NCBI GenBank assembly: GCA_020634575.1
Contig: JACKBM010000041.1
Span: forward strand, 1 to 59,631
DNA: 59,631 bases
Source: Ardenticatenales bacterium
Lineage (GTDB): Bacteria; Chloroflexota; Anaerolineae; Promineifilales; Promineifilaceae
Direction: 5' to 3'
A program made the position numbers and the translations under genes. Below are positions 54,168 to 59,631 of this stretch, piece after piece. How positions within the stretch are numbered: position 1 is the first letter of the stretch; each line of letters starts with the position of its first letter. Under the pieces are notes generated by a model. That model did not search any database. It was not told where the DNA came from and saw only the letters and a program-made list of their open reading frames with translations.

Positions 54168-57100
54168 ATGTCTCTTGCCAAACCTTCCCTCCATGTGGGG
54201 GCTGCCCCGCTTCAACTGGAGGCGCAGCTACCTGCGGGCCAATTTGTCCAGCTACTGGGCGAAACCTATTATCAGATTGCCCATTATGACCAGATGCCAC
54301 CATTCTTTATGAGCCTGGTCAGCAGCGCTGATCATTGGCTCTTCATCGGCAGCACCGGCGGCCTGACGGCAGGGCGCCGTAATGCCGAGTCCGCCCTTTT
54401 TCCCTATGAAACTGAAGATAAGGTGATGGCTCACCACGAGCTGACCGGCAGCAAACAGCTCCTGCGCCTCAGGCGAGCCGGCGTGACCTATCTCTGGGAG
54501 CCATTTTCCGCTCGTTACGCAGGTATCTACCGTTGTGAGCGTCATCTCTACAAGAACACCTATGGCAACAAGCTCGTTTTCGAGGAGGTCAATCATGACC
54601 TTGGCCTGACGCTACGGCTGGCCTGGCGCCTCAGCGATCGCTTTGGCTTCGTCAAGAGCAGTTGGCTGCACAATAACCTGGAAGAAGAGGCCGAGATTGA
54701 ACTGCTGGATGGGCTGCAAAACTTGCTGCCTTATGGGGTGCGGTCAGACACCCAGCAGTCGATGAGCAGCTTGCTGGATGCGTACAAGCGGAGTGAGCTG
54801 GACCAGGCGTCGGGCCTGGGGGTTTTTGCCTTGAGCGCGACGCTGAGTGACCGGCCGGAACCGAGTGAATCTTTGCAGGCAACCATCGCCTGGCAAGCGG
54901 GCCTGCCCGTCGCGCATTATCTCCTCTCCGCGACCCAACTGGACGCGTTCCGGGCCGGCGCGGCGCTGGTGACGGAAACGGATGTTTGCGGCCGGGCCGG
55001 GGCTTACTTCGTGACCAGTCAGTTCAACCTGGCACCGGGCGAGCTGCGCACCTGGCACATCGTTGCCGACGTAAACCAGGACGCGGCCAGTGTTGTCGAG
55101 CTGAGCCGTTGGCTGCAGCAAGATGCGTCGGTAATCAGCGCCGAACTGGAGGCGGACATCGAGGCGAATACCCGTGAGCTGGCCCGCCTGGTCGCCGTTG
55201 CCGATGGCTGGCAAAAGAGCGCGTCGCTGACGTCGTCGACGCACCATTACGCCAATGTGCTGTTCAACATCATGCGCGGCGGCGTGCTGGCGACCGGTTA
55301 TCAGGTTGACCGGGCCGATCTGCTGGCTTTTGTCAGGACCCGCAACCGGCGCCTCCAGGCAGAGCAGGCGGCCTGGTTTGCGGCGCTGCCGGATGTGATT
55401 AACATCGACGATCTATATGCCCGGGCGGCCCGGACTGGCTCCGTCGAGCTGATCCGGCTTTGCTACGAATATTTGCCACTGTCATTTAGCCGACGGCATG
55501 GCGATCCCAGCCGGCCCTGGAACCAGTTCTCCATCAATCTAAAAAATGCCGATGGCTCGCCAAGGCTGGATTATCAGGGTAATTGGCGGGACATTTTCCA
55601 GAACTGGGAACCGCTGCTGCTGGCCTTTCCGGCCTACATACCGGGCATCATTGCCAAATTCCTCAATGCGACCACGGCCGACGGCTACAACCCGTATCGG
55701 GTGACTCGCGCCGGGATTGAGTGGGAGGTACCGGAGCCTGATAACCCGTGGTCGAATATCGGCTACTGGAGCGATCACCAGATTATCTACCTACAGAAGC
55801 TGCTGGAAATCGCCGAACAGCAGGACCCGGCAATGTTGCGCTCGTTGTATACCCAGCCTGTTTTCAGCTACGCCAACGTTCCGTATCGGTTGAAATCGTA
55901 TGAGGCGATGCTAGACAATTGGTCGCAGACGATCGATTTTGATTGGCCGGCGGAGCAGGCGATCCAGGCGCGGGTGACAGCCCTGGGCACCGATGGGCGG
56001 TTGCTGCCGGATGAGGCTGGCCAGATCATTCATGTGACGATGACGGAGAAGCTGCTCACGTTGCTGCTGGCCAAGCTGGCCAACCTGGTCCCGGAAGGCG
56101 GCATCTGGATGAATACCCAGCGGCCTGAGTGGAATGATGCGAACAATGCCCTGGTTGGCAAAGGGTTGTCTGTGGTAACGACTGCTTACCTGCGCCGTTT
56201 TGTGCTCTTCTGGGGAGCGCAACTGGATGAAGCGGCCGAGGATTCGTTTGTCATCCATGAGTCTGTGGGCAGGTTGCTGTCAGAAATGGAGGGGATTCTG
56301 AGTGCGCACCGGCCGGATCTGCAGCGCGGCTTCAGCGGTGCCAGCCGGCGTGGTTTTATGGATGGGATGGGCGAGGCCGTGACTGCCTACCGCCAGCAGC
56401 TTTACGCCGCGGGGCTTGGGGGGGTACAGACTGAGCTGACTCTGGGCCGTCTGCGGGCGTTCCTCGCGCTGACCCTGGCCTATCTCGAGCAGACATTGCG
56501 GGCTAACCAGCGGCCGGATGGACTGTATCATGCCTACAACACGCTGGTCTTGCGGCCCGAGCAGGCTGATGTTGCTCATCTCTATCTCATGCTTGAAGGA
56601 CAGGTCGCTATCCTCTCATCCGGTTTGCTGACGCCGGCCGAAGCAGTGACCCTGTTACAGAAGATGCGGCACAGTGAGCTGTTCCGGGCTGACCAGCATT
56701 CTTACATGCTGTACCCACAGCGGCGCTTGCCGGGCTTTCTGGAGAAAAACAACATCCCGGCAGAGCGGCTGGCGGATCTGGCCCTTGTGCAAAAATTGCT
56801 GGCCGCCGGCGACAGGCGCTTGCTCAGCCGGGATGAGCAAGGGGTGTATCATTTCAATGGGCATTTTCACAATGTCCATGATGTTCGCCACCAGCTGGAT
56901 CAGCTGGCTGAGGAACTGCCGTACAAGGCTGACGTTGCCGCAGAACGGCAAGCGATCGAAGAACTCTTTGAAGAGGTTTTTAACCACCAGGCGTTTACCG
57001 GCCGGTCCGGCACCTTTTTTGCCTACGAAGGGCTGGGCAGCATCTACTGGCACATGGTGGCCAAGCTGCTGCTGGCGGTGCAGGAGATCTGCCAACAGGC

Positions 57101-57635
57101 TGTACGCGAAGAAGCGGCGCCCGAGCTCGTGGCGGCGCTGGCAGCGTCTTATTACGACATTCGCGCTGGCATCGGTTACCAGAAGGGGCCGGCTGAGTAT
57201 GGCGCGTTTCCCACCGATCCGTATTCACACACACCGGCCGGTGGCGGCGCCCGTCAGCCTGGCATGACCGGGCAGGTCAAAGAAGAGATCCTGACCCGTT
57301 GGGGTGAACTCGGTGTTTCCGTGCAAGCTGGCACCATCCAATTTAAGCCCATCCTGCTGGAGACCGACGAATATCTACCGGTGGCGGATTCCTTTGCCTA
57401 TCTGGATGTGCACGGGCAATCTCGGCGTATCGACTTGCCTGCTTACTCGCTGGCCTTTACTTACTGCCAGGTACCGGTGATCTACACGCTGGCCAGCCCG
57501 GCACGTCTGGAAATTACCCTGGCGGACGGTACGCGGAAGTCGGTTGAAGGCAATCGTCTCGACCAAACGACCAGCCAGCATATTCTGGCGCGCGATGGTC
57601 AGGTACAATCGGTCCATCTATTCTTGCCACAGTGA
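54168..57635 (+). CDS. Beta-1,3-oligoglucan phosphorylase-like enzyme (GH149/GH161/GH94 group)
   Basis: A 1155-residue cytoplasmic protein without signal peptide; AAGAGG precedes ATG 54168. Length and the core SRRHGDPSRPWNQFSI, YQGNWRDIFQNWE, DGYNPYRVTRAGIEWE and NPWSNIGYWSDHQIIYL match the large inverting phosphorylases related to GH94. The GNWRDIFQNWE pattern fits the GH149/GH161 beta-1,3-glucan phosphorylases best. The reaction would be beta-1,3-glucan(n) plus phosphate to glucan(n-1) plus glucose-1-phosphate. Layout: N-terminal beta sandwich (to about 300), helical barrel with the active site (about 350-1000), C-terminal beta cap. Gene order between GH16 and GH3 supports this. The family split needs a profile search. 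Confidence 0.8.
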   Translation: MSLAKPSLHVGAAPLQLEAQLPAGQFVQLLGETYYQIAHYDQMPPFFMSLVSSADHWLFIGSTGGLTAGRRNAESALFPYETEDKVMAHHELTGSKQLLRLRRAGVTYLWEPFSARYAGIYRCERHLYKNTYGNKLVFEEVNHDLGLTLRLAWRLSDRFGFVKSSWLHNNLEEEAEIELLDGLQNLLPYGVRSDTQQSMSSLLDAYKRSELDQASGLGVFALSATLSDRPEPSESLQATIAWQAGLPVAHYLLSATQLDAFRAGAALVTETDVCGRAGAYFVTSQFNLAPGELRTWHIVADVNQDAASVVELSRWLQQDASVISAELEADIEANTRELARLVAVADGWQKSASLTSSTHHYANVLFNIMRGGVLATGYQVDRADLLAFVRTRNRRLQAEQAAWFAALPDVINIDDLYARAARTGSVELIRLCYEYLPLSFSRRHGDPSRPWNQFSINLKNADGSPRLDYQGNWRDIFQNWEPLLLAFPAYIPGIIAKFLNATTADGYNPYRVTRAGIEWEVPEPDNPWSNIGYWSDHQIIYLQKLLEIAEQQDPAMLRSLYTQPVFSYANVPYRLKSYEAMLDNWSQTIDFDWPAEQAIQARVTALGTDGRLLPDEAGQIIHVTMTEKLLTLLLAKLANLVPEGGIWMNTQRPEWNDANNALVGKGLSVVTTAYLRRFVLFWGAQLDEAAEDSFVIHESVGRLLSEMEGILSAHRPDLQRGFSGASRRGFMDGMGEAVTAYRQQLYAAGLGGVQTELTLGRLRAFLALTLAYLEQTLRANQRPDGLYHAYNTLVLRPEQADVAHLYLMLEGQVAILSSGLLTPAEAVTLLQKMRHSELFRADQHSYMLYPQRRLPGFLEKNNIPAERLADLALVQKLLAAGDRRLLSRDEQGVYHFNGHFHNVHDVRHQLDQLAEELPYKADVAAERQAIEELFEEVFNHQAFTGRSGTFFAYEGLGSIYWHMVAKLLLAVQEICQQAVREEAAPELVAALAASYYDIRAGIGYQKGPAEYGAFPTDPYSHTPAGGGARQPGMTGQVKEEILTRWGELGVSVQAGTIQFKPILLETDEYLPVADSFAYLDVHGQSRRIDLPAYSLAFTYCQVPVIYTLASPARLEITLADGTRKSVEGNRLDQTTSQHILARDGQVQSVHLFLPQ

Positions 57636-57642
57636 GGCCGCT

Positions 57643-59586
57643 ATGGCTGGCAGGTTCCGCTTACAATCAGTCGGTTTGCTTTGCATCCTTTGGTTCGGGC
57701 TGTTTCTGTTGGCCGCCTGTCAGAACACGCCCGCGGATAGCCCGGCCGAGGGTGAAGCTCAGTCGCCGGAGCCGGCTGATGAGGCTGAACCGTCATCTTC
57801 CAGCGCTGACCCGGCTTACCTGAACCCTGAGCTGCCTATCGACAGGCGCGTTGATGATCTGCTGGCGCGCATGACGCTGGCGGACAAGATCGGCCAGATG
57901 ACGCTGGTTGAGAAAGATAGCATTCTGCCCGCCCAGCTCCTCGATTACGGTTTAGGCGGAATTTTGAGTGGCGGCGGTGGCTCCCCGCGTATCAATGACG
58001 CCGAAAACTGGGTCCTCATGGTGGAGGATTTCCAGGCCCATGCCCTGCAGCGCGAGCTGCCCATTCCCCTGCTTTATGGCGTTGACGCGGTCCATGGCCA
58101 CAACAATCTGTTTGGCGCCACTATCTTTCCCCACAATATCGGCTTGGGGGCGGCCCATAACCCGGAACTGATGGTGGCGATTGGTCGGGCGACGGCCCAG
58201 GAGATGATCGCTACGGGCATCTACTGGAACTACGCGCCAGCTGTGTCCGTGCCGCAGGATATTCGCTGGGGGCGGACCTATGAAGGGTATAGCGAAGATA
58301 CGGCGCTGGTCTCTGAGCTGGCCACAGCCTATCTGATCGGACTGCAGGGCGCTGACCTGGCCGCCCCGGACACAGTCCTGGCGACGCCAAAACATTTCGT
58401 GGGCGATGGCGGCACCGTATGGGGCAGCGCCACCACCAATGGCTACCGGATCGACCAGGGGGTAACCGACGTCGACGAAGAGACGCTGCGGCGTATTCAT
58501 CTGCCGCCCTACGAAGCTATGATCGACAACGGCGCCCGCGCCATCATGGTCTCTTATTCAAGCTGGGGCGACAGCCGCATGCATGCCCAACGTTATCTGA
58601 TTACCGATGTCCTGCGGGGGGAACTGGGCTTTGATGGCTTCATCGTCTCGGATTGGGCGGCTGTTGACCAGATCGACCCGGATTATGCTGTCGCGGTTGT
58701 GACGGCGGTTAACGCCGGCATTGACATGGTCATGGTGCCGTACAATTACGCACGCTTCATCGACACGCTCACGCAGGCCGTGGCTGCCGGCGATGTCGCC
58801 GAGGCGCGAATCGACGAGGCGGTGCGGCGTATTCTGACGGTCAAATTCGAATTGGGCCTCTTTGAGCAACCCTATGCCAACCCCGATCTGATGGCCACGG
58901 TAGGTTCTGCCGAGCACCGTGCTCTGGCGCGCGAGGCTGTGGCCCAGTCACAGGTGTTGTTGCGTAATGAAGGGAGTATCCTGCCGTTGGCCGCCGATCT
59001 GCCCCGCCTGTTCGTTGGCGGGCGTGCGGCTGATGATATCGGCATCCAGTCCGGTGGCTGGACGATTGAATGGCAGGGCCAGAGCGGCGCCATCACACCG
59101 GGAACGACCATCTTGCAGGGGATTGAGGCAACTGTCAGCCCAGATACGGAAGTTGTCTACGATGCCCTGGGCCAATTTGCGGACTCGCTCGATACGGAGC
59201 CGGTCACCTGTATCGCCGTGGTTGGCGAGCGACCGTATGCCGAAGGCCGGGGTGATAGCCGGGGCCTGCGCCTGCCCGCCGAAGACCAACGTTTGCTCGA
59301 GCAGATGGCCGGCAACTGTGCTGATCTGGTTGTAGTTCTCATCTCCGGCCGGCCGCTCATCATTACCGAGCTGATGGGGGCATGGGACGCCCTGGTGGCC
59401 GCCTGGCTGCCTGGCAGTGAAGGCCAGGGTGTTGCCGATGTGCTCTTTGGCCTGAAACCTTTCACCGGGACATTGCCCTACACCTGGCCCCAGGCCAGTG
59501 ACCAGTTGCCGCTGAACATGCACTCTGCTGCTGGCGAGCCGTTGTTTCCGCTGGGGTATGGCATGCAGACGGAGCCTGTTGATTGA
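57643..59586 (+). CDS. GH3 beta-glucosidase lipoprotein
   Basis: A 647-residue lipoprotein; start 57643, behind GAGG and 7 bases after the phosphorylase stop, so they share an mRNA. The lipobox LLAAC gives Cys about 26, followed by an acidic linker rich in Glu, Pro and Ser. The GH3 barrel has DRRVDDLLARMTLADKIGQM, GVDAVHGHNN, ATPKHFVGDG and the nucleophile Asp about 337 in FIVSDWAAVD. The second domain starts near VLLRNEGSILPL. It ends with GTLPYTW and PLFPLGYGM. It has no fibronectin-type third domain. It should trim glucan oligomers outside the membrane. Confidence 0.93.
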   Translation: MAGRFRLQSVGLLCILWFGLFLLAACQNTPADSPAEGEAQSPEPADEAEPSSSSADPAYLNPELPIDRRVDDLLARMTLADKIGQMTLVEKDSILPAQLLDYGLGGILSGGGGSPRINDAENWVLMVEDFQAHALQRELPIPLLYGVDAVHGHNNLFGATIFPHNIGLGAAHNPELMVAIGRATAQEMIATGIYWNYAPAVSVPQDIRWGRTYEGYSEDTALVSELATAYLIGLQGADLAAPDTVLATPKHFVGDGGTVWGSATTNGYRIDQGVTDVDEETLRRIHLPPYEAMIDNGARAIMVSYSSWGDSRMHAQRYLITDVLRGELGFDGFIVSDWAAVDQIDPDYAVAVVTAVNAGIDMVMVPYNYARFIDTLTQAVAAGDVAEARIDEAVRRILTVKFELGLFEQPYANPDLMATVGSAEHRALAREAVAQSQVLLRNEGSILPLAADLPRLFVGGRAADDIGIQSGGWTIEWQGQSGAITPGTTILQGIEATVSPDTEVVYDALGQFADSLDTEPVTCIAVVGERPYAEGRGDSRGLRLPAEDQRLLEQMAGNCADLVVVLISGRPLIITELMGAWDALVAAWLPGSEGQGVADVLFGLKPFTGTLPYTWPQASDQLPLNMHSAAGEPLFPLGYGMQTEPVD

Positions 59587-59631
59587 GATGCAGCCGGCCA
59601 GTCCGATTGTGCTTACATAATTCATACACAC

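Overview
The window reads as GC-rich, gene-dense bacterial chromosome. It most likely comes from a member of the phylum Chloroflexota, of the Anaerolineae/Caldilineae/Promineofilum kind. That is an inference from protein style: Thr/Pro-rich lipoproteins, a GEVED-domain wall protein, VWA-FHA and FIMAH-like proteins, several lipoboxes with lgt and sppA present, and no outer-membrane gene. No rRNA, tRNA, CRISPR array, phage gene or transposase was found. At least 26 exact copies of the 10-bp palindrome ACCGGCCGGT are scattered through it, mostly inside genes and mostly read as Pro-Ala-Gly.

Layout. (1) 151-7016, plus strand: a membrane VWA-FHA protein, an APH-fold kinase, phosphoglucomutase, a FAD oxidoreductase and an NAD(P) dehydrogenase. 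(2) 7017-9271: an accessory island with three copies of a long inverted-repeat element, another nested inverted repeat, a probably broken membrane-protein gene, and a MazEF-like toxin-antitoxin pair with a clear promoter and operator. (3) 9270-13291, minus: mutS, a dual-specificity phosphatase and DAHP synthase. (4) 13513-17512, plus: a tightly coupled triad of two different SPFH/band-7 membrane proteins and a helical-repeat protein. (5) 17587-20938, plus: a PsuK-like kinase, a polyprenol/phytol-kinase-like membrane enzyme, a HAD phosphatase and an HD phosphohydrolase. (6) A GEVED surface protein and an Fsr-type MFS exporter. (7) 24061-33280, minus: purB-guaB (coupled), lgt, a Thr-type sulfatase-fold enzyme, a large membrane-anchored protein and sppA. 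(8) ctaB, then an AttEFGH-like ABC system (minus). (9) A likely 6S RNA, an MBL-fold hydrolase, two lipoproteins (one an oligopeptide-type binding protein), rsmG, a PPP-type phosphatase and a patatin. (10) 47554-59586: a beta-glucan locus.

The beta-glucan locus is the best functional story. A LacI-family regulator is divergent from three genes: a giant secreted GH16 protein, a GH149/GH161-like phosphorylase, and a GH3 beta-glucosidase lipoprotein. Identical operators TGAAAGCGTTTTCA lie in the lacI promoter and just downstream of a near-consensus promoter (TTGACA-17-TAATAT) for the glycosidase genes. The inferred flow is secreted GH16 cleavage of beta-1,3-glucan, GH3 trimming, cytoplasmic phosphorolysis to glucose-1-phosphate, then phosphoglucomutase, which is also in this window. 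The GH16 domain is itself inserted into a loop of a carbohydrate-binding-like domain, which also carries a helical domain inserted at another point.
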